The translations under genes were made by a program, and so were the position numbers. DNA of 64,000 nucleotides from Thermotoga profunda AZM34c06 (GTDB taxonomy: Bacteria; Thermotogota; Thermotogae; Thermotogales; DSM-5069), in assembly GCF_000828675.1 (NCBI RefSeq), contig NZ_AP014510.1, positions 62,001 to 126,000 on the forward strand, read 5' to 3'. The notes beneath the pieces were generated by a model. The model saw only the letters and a program-made list of their open reading frames with translations, ran no database searches and was not told where the DNA came from. This document shows positions 1 through 8,229 of this stretch, in pieces (position 1 is the first letter of the stretch; every line of letters starts with the position of its first letter).

Positions 1-859
1 GAGTTTCTCCCCCAACTTTTGCACCGGTATAATAAAAGCCTATTATCGTTACAACTATCAATGCCAAGATTGGCAGTACGAAAGTAAGTATCATTGGTCT
101 TTTCTCTATCGGTTTTCCGAGCTCAAAGTCGACATTCAACATTGGTGAAGCACCATCTCTTGATGTCTTACCTTCTCTTTGGGCTCTTACCTCAGCTTTC
201 AACATGCTTCCAAAATCCCAATTTGTGATCGCAATGATTCCGACAAAGATTACAGTGAAAATACAATAAAAATTAAAAGGAATACTCCCCAAAAACGCCG
301 TTAAAGGTGAGATATTTGTTATACCCGCACCGTCCATACCATTTTGGATCATAGCCAATTGGTATGCTATCCAGTCAGAGATAAAAAAAGTCGCCACAGG
401 TGCAGAAGTAGAATCAAGGATATAAGAGAGTTTCTCTTTGGAAATCTTGTGTTGTTCAAAAATGTCTCTCGTCACATTTCCAACTATCGCCGCATTGATA
501 TAATCGTTGAAAAAGACAATGACACCCAAAAGCCACGCCCAGACACTCGCAGATCTTTTCGTCTTTATCTTTGTTCTTGCCCAGTCTGCAAGTGCTTTAC
601 TTCCACCAAGCCGCCATATAAAAGCTATACCAGCACCCATGAACAAATTAAACAGAAGTAACTTTGCATCCCATTCATCTGCTATTGATTCTATGATCTT
701 TTCGAGTGAATAACCAATCCCTGTGATCGGATTAAAACCGTTGAGCAATAATCCTCCAGTGAAGATACCCAGAAAAAGAGATAGCAAAACATTTTTGGTG
801 ACAAAACACAGAACGATTGCAACAAGTGGTGGTAATATTGACCATACAGTACCTTCCAC
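1..859 (-). CDS. NhaC-family Na+/H+ antiporter, N-terminal part (cut by window edge)
   Basis: Integral membrane antiporter that probably exchanges Na+ for H+ or, as in some NhaC relatives, one organic acid for another. The reverse strand is open from a GTG at 859 to the window edge (286 codons). It encodes several hydrophobic segments and the family signature around FNDYINAAIVGNVTRDI and LSYILDSTSAPV, which resembles the conserved NhaC blocks. The GTG is chosen because GGGAGGTG lies just upstream. The C-terminus is missing. A consensus promoter lies at 937-964. The family call is firm; the substrate is not known. Confidence 0.85.
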   Translation of the reverse strand, partial: MEGTVWSILPPLVAIVLCFVTKNVLLSLFLGIFTGGLLLNGFNPITGIGYSLEKIIESIADEWDAKLLLFNLFMGAGIAFIWRLGGSKALADWARTKIKTKRSASVWAWLLGVIVFFNDYINAAIVGNVTRDIFEQHKISKEKLSYILDSTSAPVATFFISDWIAYQLAMIQNGMDGAGITNISPLTAFLGSIPFNFYCIFTVIFVGIIAITNWDFGSMLKAEVRAQREGKTSRDGASPMLNVDFELGKPIEKRPMILTFVLPILALIVVTIIGFYYTGAKVGGET

Positions 860-902
860 CCAGTACACCTCCCAAGTTAGTTTGTGCTACTACATATAAT
901 AA

Positions 903-932
903 ACAAAAAAGCAGGGTTTTTAACCCTGCTTC
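903..932 (-). terminator. Terminator-like hairpin at the very 5' end of the NhaC transcript
   Basis: GCAGGGTT (911-918) pairs with AACCCTGC (922-929) around a 3-base loop, with extra A-T pairs outside. In the minus direction it is followed by TTTTTTG, which gives a typical intrinsic-terminator shape. It begins at the predicted transcription start. It may be a 5'-stabilising stem or an early terminator/attenuator. Confidence 0.6.
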
Positions 933-936
933 TTAT

Positions 937-964
937 ATTATACCACAAAAACAAAATTTGTCAA
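937..964 (-). promoter_or_regulatory. Consensus sigma70 promoter of the NhaC-type gene
   Basis: On the minus strand TTGACA (964-959) is followed after 16 bases by TATAAT (942-937). Both hexamers match the consensus exactly. Transcription should begin near 930, inside a hairpin (separate entry). Confidence 0.75.
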
Positions 965-1115
965 GAGTAATTTTTAGAACATCCAACTTCGATATAAGTA
1001 TACCACGTCTTTATCAAATGATCAACCTATTCTAAAATAAAAAAGTGTCCAAGATAAATCTTCACCATTAAACCCAAGAGAGTAGACCTATGGCAATATA
1101 CGAAGGGGGTATTTT

Positions 1116-1129
1116 ATCCACCGGTGGAT
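1116..1129. promoter_or_regulatory. Perfect 14-bp palindrome (possible operator)
   Basis: ATCCACCGGTGGAT is a perfect inverted repeat in the 0.5-kb region between the divergent NhaC-type and pullulanase genes. Its position suits an operator. I cannot assign a regulator. The rest of 965-1255 shows no gene. Confidence 0.35.
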
Positions 1130-1255
1130 CAGCGCTGTCCATTATATAGTATACGATTTTTTGTTTGTAACAATTTCTTGTTTTTGCCTTTCTGATGATA
1201 CTTTGGTATAGAAAACTCATTTTGTTTCACTATTCATCGCTGTAACAGAACTTTG

Positions 1256-1284
1256 TTGAGACTAACTTTTGAGAGTGATTTTAT
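1256..1284 (+). promoter_or_regulatory. Possible pullulanase promoter
   Basis: TTGAGA (1256-1261) and TTTTAT (1279-1284) are separated by 17 bases; TTATAA at 1281-1286 is an alternative -10. This is a weak match and would leave a leader of roughly 90 bases. Confidence 0.25.
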
Positions 1285-1383
1285 AAGCCTTTAGTCATAC
1301 ATTTTCAATGCGGATACTCTGGTTTTTAGAACAGATCTATCGTGTAAAATCATTTTGGAAGCAAATGACCAAGGAGGTGAAAA

Positions 1384-3525
1384 ATCATCGAAGCAACTTC
1401 ACCATTTGCACGTTTAAAAGATTTCAAAGTGATCGAATTTTTCACAGGTAAATCGATCGATATAAAGTCTGATAAGATAGAAATCTTTGTAGATGAAAAG
1501 CCAATCAAAATAGATATTAAACCTATTGATGATAATCTCTTTTATATCTTTATAGACCAATCTTTGAAAGAAGAAGATCTATCAAAGGATATTTTTCTTC
1601 ATATCAACAATGATCAAAAAATCAGGGTATACAGTATAGAAGTACTCGATAATTTGTATTATGATGGGCCTCTGGGCTCTTTTTTCTCACCTCAACACAC
1701 AGAGTTTTATGTCTGGTCACCGGTGAGTAAATGGGTAGAATTACTTCTTTATCCTTCAATTGAAGAACAACCAGAGAAAATTGTTCGAATGCAAAGATTG
1801 AAAAATGGTGTTTGGTACACAAAAGTTATTGGAAATCTGGAAGGCTGGTTTTATAGGTACAGATTTTTCAGCTACGGAAAAATTAGAGAATCAGTCGATC
1901 TTTATTCAAAAGCTGTCTCCTTGCAAAGTACTCATGGTGTCGTTGTAGATCTTGAAAAAACAAATCCATCGAAATGGAAAGAAGATCACCATGTTTCTCT
2001 GAAAAACTATCAAGATGCGATAATCTATGAGATCCATGTCGCAGATATGACTGGTTCTACAAACAGTGGCGTTCAAAAAAAATCAAGTTACCTTGGTTTG
2101 ACAGAAGACAATACTTTTACACCACAAGGAGTGAATACTGGCCTTTCACACATAACAGAACTCGGCGTAACTCATGTTCATCTATTACCAATCAACGACT
2201 TTTACACAGGCGATGATATTCAAAGAGATTTTGAAAATCACTATAACTGGGGTTATGACCCTTATCTTTACATGGTGCCAGAGGGATCTTATAGTACAAA
2301 CCCATCTGACCCTATTTGTAGAATTAAGGAAGTCAAGCAGATGATTCAAAGATTTCACGAAAAAGGTATCGGTGTGATCATAGATGTCGTTTTCCCTCAT
2401 ACTTTTTCCAAAGGTGAGCAGTCGCCATTTGACCAAACGGTACCATTTTATTATTACAGAATAGATAAAACAGGTGGTTATATCGATGAAACGGGAATGG
2501 GAAATACTGTGGCGAGTGAAAGGCTCATGGTCAGACGCTTTATTCTGGACACTTTGATCTATTGGACTAAAGAATACCACATCGATGGGTTTAGATTTGA
2601 TCAAATGGGTGTAATGGACAAACAGACAATGTTCACCATTCAAAAAGAAATTAAATCGATTAACCCAAGTGCCATTCTTTACGGCGAGCCATGGGGAGGA
2701 ATGGGTGTAAAACCAAGATTTGGCAAAGATGACGTAAAAGGAACGAAAATAGCCGTTTTCAACGATGAATTTAGAGATGCAATTAGGGGTTCGGTCTTCA
2801 ATGTGAAGAAAAAGGGATTCATTATGGGTGCTCATGGAAAGGAATATCAAATACGACGAGGAGTGGTTGGAAGTGTAGAATATAATCTTAAAATAAAGGG
2901 GTTTGCCTTAAACAGTGAGGAATCAATAAATTACGCTGAATGTCACGATAATCATACGCTTTGGGATAAGAACATGCTTGCAGCTATATCAGATAAATCA
3001 AAAAAGTGGTCTGTTGAAGAGTTGAAAAACTGTCAGAAACTCGCGGCGGCTATCATTCTGACAAGTCAAGGTGTTCCTTTTCTCCATGCTGGTCAGGATT
3101 TTTGTAGAACAAAAAATTTCAATGGAAATTCATACAACGCTCCTATTTCTTTGAATGCGCTCAACTACGATCGAAAACTTGAATTTATAGATGTTTATGA
3201 ATATCACAAAGGACTAATCAAATTGAGAAAACATCATCCGGCTTTCAGAATGAGAACGACCGAACAAATCAAAAAACACATAACCTTTTTAAGTGCACCA
3301 AAACGAGTCGTGGCTTTTCTCATAAAAGATCATGCAAATGACGACGTGTGGGATCAGATACTCGTTTTATACAATGCCAACACTGAGCGGGTTCATTTTG
3401 AATTACCAGATGGCAATTGGAGTGTTGTTGTCGATTCTAAACAAGCGGGAATTGAAACCTTGTATCAAGTAGAAAAAGAAGTGATACTCGAACCAATATC
3501 GGCATCGATTATGTATGTGAGGTGA
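1384..3525 (+). CDS. pulA: Type I pullulanase (GH13 debranching enzyme)
   Basis: Hydrolyses alpha-1,6 branches in pullulan, starch or glycogen. An N-terminal CBM48-like beta domain (with FYVWSPVSKWVELLLYP) precedes the GH13 barrel. Diagnostic motifs are HYNWGYDP (type I pullulanase), DGFRFDQMG (catalytic Asp), ILYGEPWGG (acid/base Glu) and YAECHDNHTLWDK. There is no signal peptide, so it is probably cytoplasmic, unlike secreted pullulanases. Start problem: the first standard start in frame is GTG at 1429, which lacks a Shine-Dalgarno. A strong AAGGAGGTGA (1371-1380) lies before in-frame ATC codons at 1384 and 1387, after an in-frame TGA at 1378. I therefore place translation at an ATC, 6 or 9 bases after GGAGG. 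About 713 aa this way, against 698 from the GTG. Confidence 0.9.
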   Translation: MIEATSPFARLKDFKVIEFFTGKSIDIKSDKIEIFVDEKPIKIDIKPIDDNLFYIFIDQSLKEEDLSKDIFLHINNDQKIRVYSIEVLDNLYYDGPLGSFFSPQHTEFYVWSPVSKWVELLLYPSIEEQPEKIVRMQRLKNGVWYTKVIGNLEGWFYRYRFFSYGKIRESVDLYSKAVSLQSTHGVVVDLEKTNPSKWKEDHHVSLKNYQDAIIYEIHVADMTGSTNSGVQKKSSYLGLTEDNTFTPQGVNTGLSHITELGVTHVHLLPINDFYTGDDIQRDFENHYNWGYDPYLYMVPEGSYSTNPSDPICRIKEVKQMIQRFHEKGIGVIIDVVFPHTFSKGEQSPFDQTVPFYYYRIDKTGGYIDETGMGNTVASERLMVRRFILDTLIYWTKEYHIDGFRFDQMGVMDKQTMFTIQKEIKSINPSAILYGEPWGGMGVKPRFGKDDVKGTKIAVFNDEFRDAIRGSVFNVKKKGFIMGAHGKEYQIRRGVVGSVEYNLKIKGFALNSEESINYAECHDNHTLWDKNMLAAISDKSKKWSVEELKNCQKLAAAIILTSQGVPFLHAGQDFCRTKNFNGNSYNAPISLNALNYDRKLEFIDVYEYHKGLIKLRKHHPAFRMRTTEQIKKHITFLSAPKRVVAFLIKDHANDDVWDQILVLYNANTERVHFELPDGNWSVVVDSKQAGIETLYQVEKEVILEPISASIMYVR

Positions 3526-3532
3526 TTTGAAG

Positions 3533-3976
3533 TTGATTGAAATACCAAAGATGGAATTCATAGAATACTTTAACGCACCAATTGAAAAGGTATGGCAAAT
3601 CTTTGTCAATCCCAACGGTTGGGATCCATGGTTCACAGACGGTATGAAATTGGAACTCAAAGAAGGTGGAGGAATATTTTTTCGTTGGGTCCGATTGACT
3701 CATGGTGAAACAGTAGAAGATAAAGGTATTACGATGATTTTTGAGCCATGCAAAAACTGGGAATTTTGGTGGTATGAATACGAAGATGGCTTTAGATCAC
3801 ATGTGACTATGAGTTTCCAAGCCAACGGGGACAAGGGAACATGGGTAAAAATACAAGATAAGGTTCTGGTGACTGAAATAAATGAACTCCCTATAGCCTT
3901 TGGATGTGCATTTGGCTGGGGGCAAATGTTGTGTCTTGCGAAGGCTTATATTGAAAAAGGTTTAATCTTGATATAG
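3533..3976 (+). CDS. SRPBCC (AHSA1-like) domain protein
   Basis: About 147 aa. The START/SRPBCC fold binds a small hydrophobic ligand or, in Aha1-like members, a partner protein. Evidence is the family-type opening EYFNAPIEKVWQIFVNPNGW and the SFQANGDKGTWVKIQ strand region. GAGGTG overlaps the pullulanase stop, so TTG at 3533 (8 bases later) fits better than TTG at 3527 (2 bases). It probably forms an operon with pulA and the downstream dehydrogenase. No specific function can be given. Confidence 0.7.
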   Translation: MIEIPKMEFIEYFNAPIEKVWQIFVNPNGWDPWFTDGMKLELKEGGGIFFRWVRLTHGETVEDKGITMIFEPCKNWEFWWYEYEDGFRSHVTMSFQANGDKGTWVKIQDKVLVTEINELPIAFGCAFGWGQMLCLAKAYIEKGLILI

Positions 3977-3987
3977 GAGGTGGAGAT

Positions 3988-5145
3988 ATGTTCAACATCT
4001 TTTTGCCAACAAAAATCATATTTGGTGAGGGTACGCTTGAGAAACTTCCGTCGTCTATTAAAGAGCTCGGTGAAAAGGCGATGATTGTCACAGGTAAAAA
4101 GAGCACAAAAAAAACAGGTTTACTGGACAGGGTAATAAAATTACTCGAGCAAAAAAACGTCAAAGTGATCATTTTTGATAAGATTCAACCAAACCCAATA
4201 AGCGATGATGTCGATGAAGCTGCTCAAATTGCAATCAAAGAAAAGGTTGATTTTGTAATCGGTCTTGGTGGAGGGAGTGCCATAGATTCAGCTAAAGCAA
4301 TCGCCATAACGGCAGCAATGGGTGGGAAGTTCTGGGATTATGTAGAAGTTGGAGGTGGCAAAAAACCAAACAAAGCTTTACCAGTGATTGCAATACCGAC
4401 GACACATGGAACAGGTACCGAAGCCGATCCATTTGCCGTTATAACCAATCCTCAAACAAATGAAAAAGTCGGTATAGGATACAACGTCATCTTTCCGAAA
4501 ATTTCAATAGTCGATCCAACATTAATGGTAACACTTTCAAAAGATCAGACAGCCTATACATCCATGGATGCTTTTTACCATTCTCTCGAAGCCTTTCTAA
4601 ACATAGACGCAAATGTCTATTCAGACACGTTGGCAATAGATTCTATGAAAAGAATCGTTGCAAACCTTCAAGCTGCTTACGAAAACGGAAACGACATCTA
4701 CGCTCGTACCAATCTTGCCTGGGCGAGTACAGAAGCAGGTATTACTGAAACTCTCACCGGTGTCATAGCAAATCACGCTATAGAGCATGGGCTGAGTGGT
4801 TTCAACCCACAACTACCTCATGGACTTGGACTGTGTATAACAGGGCCATATTTACTCGAGTACATGTTCGACAAATGTTATGAAAGACTTGCCGTTCTTG
4901 CCAAAGAGATCTTCAATCTCCAAGAATGCAGTATAAAAAAATCTGCTAAACTTTTCATCGAGAAACTCTATGAATTCCAGAATAGATTTAACCTCAATCC
5001 AAAGTTATCTACTCTGGGATTTGAAGAAAGTCAACTCGAAAAAATCGCAAAAGTTGCCTATAGAACAATGAAGGGTGTTGTTGTGAAATCACCAAAGAAA
5101 TTAGATGAACACGACTTGTACCAGATAATCAAACGCGCATTTTGA
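3988..5145 (+). CDS. Iron-containing alcohol dehydrogenase
   Basis: 385 aa, cytoplasmic NAD(P)-dependent reduction of an aldehyde or oxidation of an alcohol. The nucleotide-binding loop GLGGGSAIDSAKA is near residue 92 and PTTHGTGTEADPF near 138. Metal ligands typical of the family are seen in DAFYHSLEAF (Asp and His), NHAIEHGLSG and LPHGLGL (His). The start ATG is preceded by AGGAGGTGGAGAT. It may dispose of reducing power during sugar fermentation. Substrate is unknown. Confidence 0.88.
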   Translation: MFNIFLPTKIIFGEGTLEKLPSSIKELGEKAMIVTGKKSTKKTGLLDRVIKLLEQKNVKVIIFDKIQPNPISDDVDEAAQIAIKEKVDFVIGLGGGSAIDSAKAIAITAAMGGKFWDYVEVGGGKKPNKALPVIAIPTTHGTGTEADPFAVITNPQTNEKVGIGYNVIFPKISIVDPTLMVTLSKDQTAYTSMDAFYHSLEAFLNIDANVYSDTLAIDSMKRIVANLQAAYENGNDIYARTNLAWASTEAGITETLTGVIANHAIEHGLSGFNPQLPHGLGLCITGPYLLEYMFDKCYERLAVLAKEIFNLQECSIKKSAKLFIEKLYEFQNRFNLNPKLSTLGFEESQLEKIAKVAYRTMKGVVVKSPKKLDEHDLYQIIKRAF

Positions 5146-5222
5146 TCATTTTTAACAGTTTTGCAACTTGTCGGGATTAAGATATGAATTGTAAAGTACT
5201 AAAAGACACGGGAGGTGACAGG

Positions 5223-5456
5223 ATGCCATTTTACAGGTATGTATGTGATAATTGTGGAACACAGAAAACAATTCTTCACTCGATCAACGAGAATCCCGTT
5301 GTCAAGTGCGATTCTTGTGGTAAAGAGATGAAACGCGAAATCTCAAGAGTAGGAATCGTTTTTAAAGGAAGCGGTTTTTACTGCACAGACAACAAAAAGA
5401 ATGGTTCACAGCCAAGCGAATCTAAGTCGCAATCTGAAAAGGAAAAAGTAGCATGA
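5223..5456 (+). CDS. FmdB-family zinc-ribbon protein
   Basis: 77 aa. MPFYRYVCDNCGTQK plus KCDSCGKEM gives two CxxC pairs, the single zinc ribbon of the FmdB/CxxC_CXXC_SSSS family; the tail is Ser/Lys rich as is usual. The start at 5223 follows GGGAGGTGACAGG; a longer ORF from 5184 has no ribosome site. The family is linked to regulation or protein assembly, but its role is poorly known. It is followed by a terminator. Confidence 0.8.
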   Translation: MPFYRYVCDNCGTQKTILHSINENPVVKCDSCGKEMKREISRVGIVFKGSGFYCTDNKKNGSQPSESKSQSEKEKVA

Positions 5457-5459
5457 AAC

Positions 5460-5485
5460 GGGGCTTTACGCCCCAGATTTTTTCC
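5460..5485 (+). terminator. Intrinsic terminator or attenuator after the FmdB gene
   Basis: GGGGC (5460-5464) pairs with GCCCC (5470-5474) around a 5-base loop, followed by AGATTTTTT. It lies only about 20 bases before the next start codon, so partial read-through into the epimerase operon is possible. Confidence 0.7.
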
Positions 5486-5502
5486 AATTGGGAGGTGTTT
5501 AT

Positions 5503-5910
5503 GTGTTTACAAAAAAAATAGATCACATAGGTATTGCAGTGAAAGATGCCTCTGCAAGGCTTTCGTTATACGAAGGTTTTCTTGGTTTAAAAGATGTCCA
5601 CATAGAAGAACTTCCATCGAGAGGGATAAGAGTTTATATGATAAAAATTGGTGAGAGTAAGATAGAATTGCTTGAACCGATGAATGAACAGTCAGAGATA
5701 AACAAATTTCTTGAGACGAAAGGTGAAGGAATTCACCATATAGCCTTTACCGTTGAAGGAATCAATCAGGCAGTAGAACTCGCAAAGAAAAATGGTTTAC
5801 AGCCACTCTCTGATTCTCCAAAACCAGGTGCTGGTGGAACAACAGTTTTATTCCTTCATCCCAAAACTACGGGTGGAGTTTTGATCGAACTCGTTGAAGG
5901 TAGTCATTGA
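5503..5910 (+). CDS. mce: Methylmalonyl-CoA epimerase
   Basis: 135 aa glyoxalase/VOC-fold protein that interconverts (R)- and (S)-methylmalonyl-CoA. KIDHIGIAVKDASARLSLYE at the start, EGIHHIAFTVEGI in the middle and a C-terminal VLIELVEG carry the paired metal-binding His/Glu positions. GTG at 5503 is 5 bases after GGAGGTG, better than the upstream TTG. It is the first gene of a cluster with a carboxyltransferase, membrane subunit and biotin carrier, which supports methylmalonyl-CoA/propionyl-CoA conversion. Confidence 0.85.
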   Translation: MFTKKIDHIGIAVKDASARLSLYEGFLGLKDVHIEELPSRGIRVYMIKIGESKIELLEPMNEQSEINKFLETKGEGIHHIAFTVEGINQAVELAKKNGLQPLSDSPKPGAGGTTVLFLHPKTTGGVLIELVEGSH

Positions 5911-5922
5911 GGGGGAATAAAG

Positions 5923-7464
5923 ATGGATGAGTTGATAAAAAAGTTACAAGAGATGAACGAAAAGATAGAACAAGGTGGTGGCACTGAAAAAATAGAGAAA
6001 CAACATGCTCAGGGAAAACTGACAGCGCGTGAGAGAATCAATCTTCTGGTCGATGAAGGCTCCTTTGTTGAAACTGATAAATTCGTTAAGCACAGAGCCA
6101 CACTTCTTGGAATGGACAAGGAAGATTTACCCTGTGATGGTGTCGTTACAGGTATAGGCAAGATCAATGGAAGACCAGTTGCAATCTTCTCTCAAGATTT
6201 CACAGTTATGGGTGGTTCTCTTGGTGAAATGCACGCAAAGAAGGTAATGAAAATAATGGATCTTGCAATGGAGCTTGGTATACCTCTCATTGGAATTAAC
6301 GACTCTGGTGGTGCGAGAATTCAAGAAGGTGTAGACTCATTGTACGGTTATGGTGGAATTTTCTATAGAAACACAGTCGCGTCCGGTTTGATACCACAAA
6401 TAACCCTCATTGCAGGTCCATGTGCAGGTGGTGCTGTCTATTCACCGGCTATAACAGACTTCGTCATCATGATAGACAAAAACGCAAAGATGTTCATAAC
6501 AGGACCCAACGTGATAAAAGCCGTTACAGGTGAAGACATAAATCAAGAAGATCTTGGTGGCGCATATGTACACAATACAAAAAGCGGTAATGCACATTTT
6601 CTCGCCACAAGCGAGCAAGATGCGGTTTCTTTGATAAAAACACTCCTTTCTTATATACCTCAGAACAACTTGGAAGAACCAGATTATATACCCGGAGATT
6701 ATGATCTTTCACTCGGTGAGCAAATACTTTCATTGGTGCCAGTTGAACCAAATAAAGGATATGATGTTAGAGACGTAATAAAACTCGTAGTGGACCAAGA
6801 CAGCTTTTTTGAAGTTCACAAACATTATGCAAGAAATATCGTAGTTGGCTTTGCAAGAATAGCTGGTAGGAGCGTTGGAGTAATTGCAAACCAACCCTCT
6901 GTTTTGGCCGGCTCTCTTGACATAGATTCATCAGATAAAGCCGCGAGATTTATAAGATTTCTCGATGCCTTCAATATCCCAATAGTAACCTTTGTCGACA
7001 CACCAGGATATCTACCTGGCATTCAGCAAGAACATGGAGGAATCATAAGACATGGTGCAAAACTTCTGTACGCGTACAGTGAAGCAGTTGTGCCGAAAAT
7101 AACGGTGATTTTGAGGAAAGCATACGGTGGTGCTTACATTGCCATGGGCAGTAAACATCTTGAAGCAGACTTCGTTGCAGCCTGGCCAACGGCAGAGATT
7201 GCGGTGATGGGACCCGAGGGAGCTGCAAATATCATCTTCAGGAAAGAAATCGAAAGTGCATCAAAACCAGAAGAAAAAAGAAAAGAATTGGTACAACAAT
7301 ACCGTGACACTTTCGCAAATCCATATGTTGCCGCATCAAGAGGTTACATAGATGCAGTGATAGATCCCAGACAAACGCGGGAATGGATCTCAAAGACACT
7401 CGACATATCCAAAACAAAGGTTAAATCCAACCCAAAGAAAAAACATGGTAACATACCTCTGTGA
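5923..7464 (+). CDS. mmdA: Biotin-dependent acyl-CoA carboxyltransferase (MmdA/PccB type)
   Basis: 513 aa. Transfers CO2 between methylmalonyl-/propionyl-CoA and carboxybiotin. Typical blocks are GKLTARERINLLVDEGSF near residue 31, GINDSGGARIQEGV near 124, and in the C-terminal half TFVDTPGYLPGIQQEHGGI and GGAYIAMGSKHL, the paired oxyanion-hole regions of crotonase-like carboxyltransferases. The neighbours (epimerase, OadG-like subunit, biotin carrier) suggest a decarboxylase alpha subunit. Whether it works as decarboxylase or carboxylase cannot be decided, because neither a membrane beta subunit nor a biotin carboxylase is present here. Confidence 0.88.
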   Translation: MDELIKKLQEMNEKIEQGGGTEKIEKQHAQGKLTARERINLLVDEGSFVETDKFVKHRATLLGMDKEDLPCDGVVTGIGKINGRPVAIFSQDFTVMGGSLGEMHAKKVMKIMDLAMELGIPLIGINDSGGARIQEGVDSLYGYGGIFYRNTVASGLIPQITLIAGPCAGGAVYSPAITDFVIMIDKNAKMFITGPNVIKAVTGEDINQEDLGGAYVHNTKSGNAHFLATSEQDAVSLIKTLLSYIPQNNLEEPDYIPGDYDLSLGEQILSLVPVEPNKGYDVRDVIKLVVDQDSFFEVHKHYARNIVVGFARIAGRSVGVIANQPSVLAGSLDIDSSDKAARFIRFLDAFNIPIVTFVDTPGYLPGIQQEHGGIIRHGAKLLYAYSEAVVPKITVILRKAYGGAYIAMGSKHLEADFVAAWPTAEIAVMGPEGAANIIFRKEIESASKPEEKRKELVQQYRDTFANPYVAASRGYIDAVIDPRQTREWISKTLDISKTKVKSNPKKKHGNIPL

Positions 7465-7473
7465 GGTGATCTG

Positions 7474-7821
7474 ATGTCCATCGCTTCAATTGTTTTAACT
7501 GGTATCATAGTCGTGTTTTTGATCTTCGTGATTCTATACGTGGTTTTCATTTTGATGGGTTCCATTTTTCGCCAGAAAAAACCACCAAAACAGGAAACTG
7601 TCATGACTAAGGAAGTCAAGCCAAATACTGAAATTGAAAACCCTGAAGATGAGAGTCATATTGCCATAATAGGGGCGGTGATCAGTGAGATATTAGGAAA
7701 ACCTGTTATAGTAAAAAGTGTCTATTCTGGCAGAACTTATGATATGCAAGATAGAACGACAACATGGCGAAAAAGTGGTTGGAAAGGAGCGAGAGGATGG
7801 CGCGCAAGTTCAGGGTGGTAG
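7474..7821 (+). CDS. OadG-family membrane subunit of a biotin decarboxylase
   Basis: 115 aa. A single N-terminal transmembrane helix (about residues 5-29), then a charged linker and a HIAIIGAVISEIL segment typical of OadG/MmdD subunits that hold Na+-pump decarboxylases together. The C-terminal TYDMQDRTTTWRKSGW is Trp/Arg rich. Its end overlaps the biotin-carrier gene by 25 bases, indicating translational coupling. Confidence 0.75.
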   Translation: MSIASIVLTGIIVVFLIFVILYVVFILMGSIFRQKKPPKQETVMTKEVKPNTEIENPEDESHIAIIGAVISEILGKPVIVKSVYSGRTYDMQDRTTTWRKSGWKGARGWRASSGW

Positions 7822-8219
7822 TCAATGGAAAAGAATACATAGTTGAAGTTGAGGAACTCGGTGGTTCAACAACTGTTCAAGTTCCCCAACCTATAAATAT
7901 TCCTGTGGAAAAACCCGTGGAAAAACCTGTAGAAAAGTCAAAAGAAGAACCCAAAAAAGTTGAGCAACCAAAACAAGTGGTTTCTAAACCATCGACCTCC
8001 ACAAATGGAATAGAAGTCAGGTCACCGATGTCAGGTTTGATAATCAAATTACACGTGAGTGAAGGACAGCAAGTAAGTCGAGGACAAAAACTCTTGGTAC
8101 TCGAAGCGATGAAGATGGAAAATGACATACTATGTGAACACGATGGGAAGGTTACAAAAATCCTTGTAAAAGAAGGCGACACCGTTGAAACTCAGCAAAC
8201 ACTTTTGATAATAGAGTGA
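7797..8219 (+). CDS. mmdC: Biotin carboxyl carrier protein of the decarboxylase
   Basis: 140 aa. After a short N-terminal segment (RKFRVVVNGKEYIVEVEE) comes a Pro/Val/Glu/Lys linker with repeated PVEK units, then a biotinyl domain with VLEAMKMEND, whose central Lys is the biotinylation site. ATG at 7797 follows AAAGGAGCGAGAGG and is preferred to an upstream ATG at 7764. It carries carboxybiotin between MmdA and a partner not seen here. Confidence 0.88.
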   Translation: MARKFRVVVNGKEYIVEVEELGGSTTVQVPQPINIPVEKPVEKPVEKSKEEPKKVEQPKQVVSKPSTSTNGIEVRSPMSGLIIKLHVSEGQQVSRGQKLLVLEAMKMENDILCEHDGKVTKILVKEGDTVETQQTLLIIE

Positions 8220-8229
8220 GGTGATTTGT

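Noticed and set aside
2185-2850. Long leftward ORF of 221 codons inside pulA
   Set aside because: It lies opposite a clear pullulanase reading frame, has no family features and no ribosome site.
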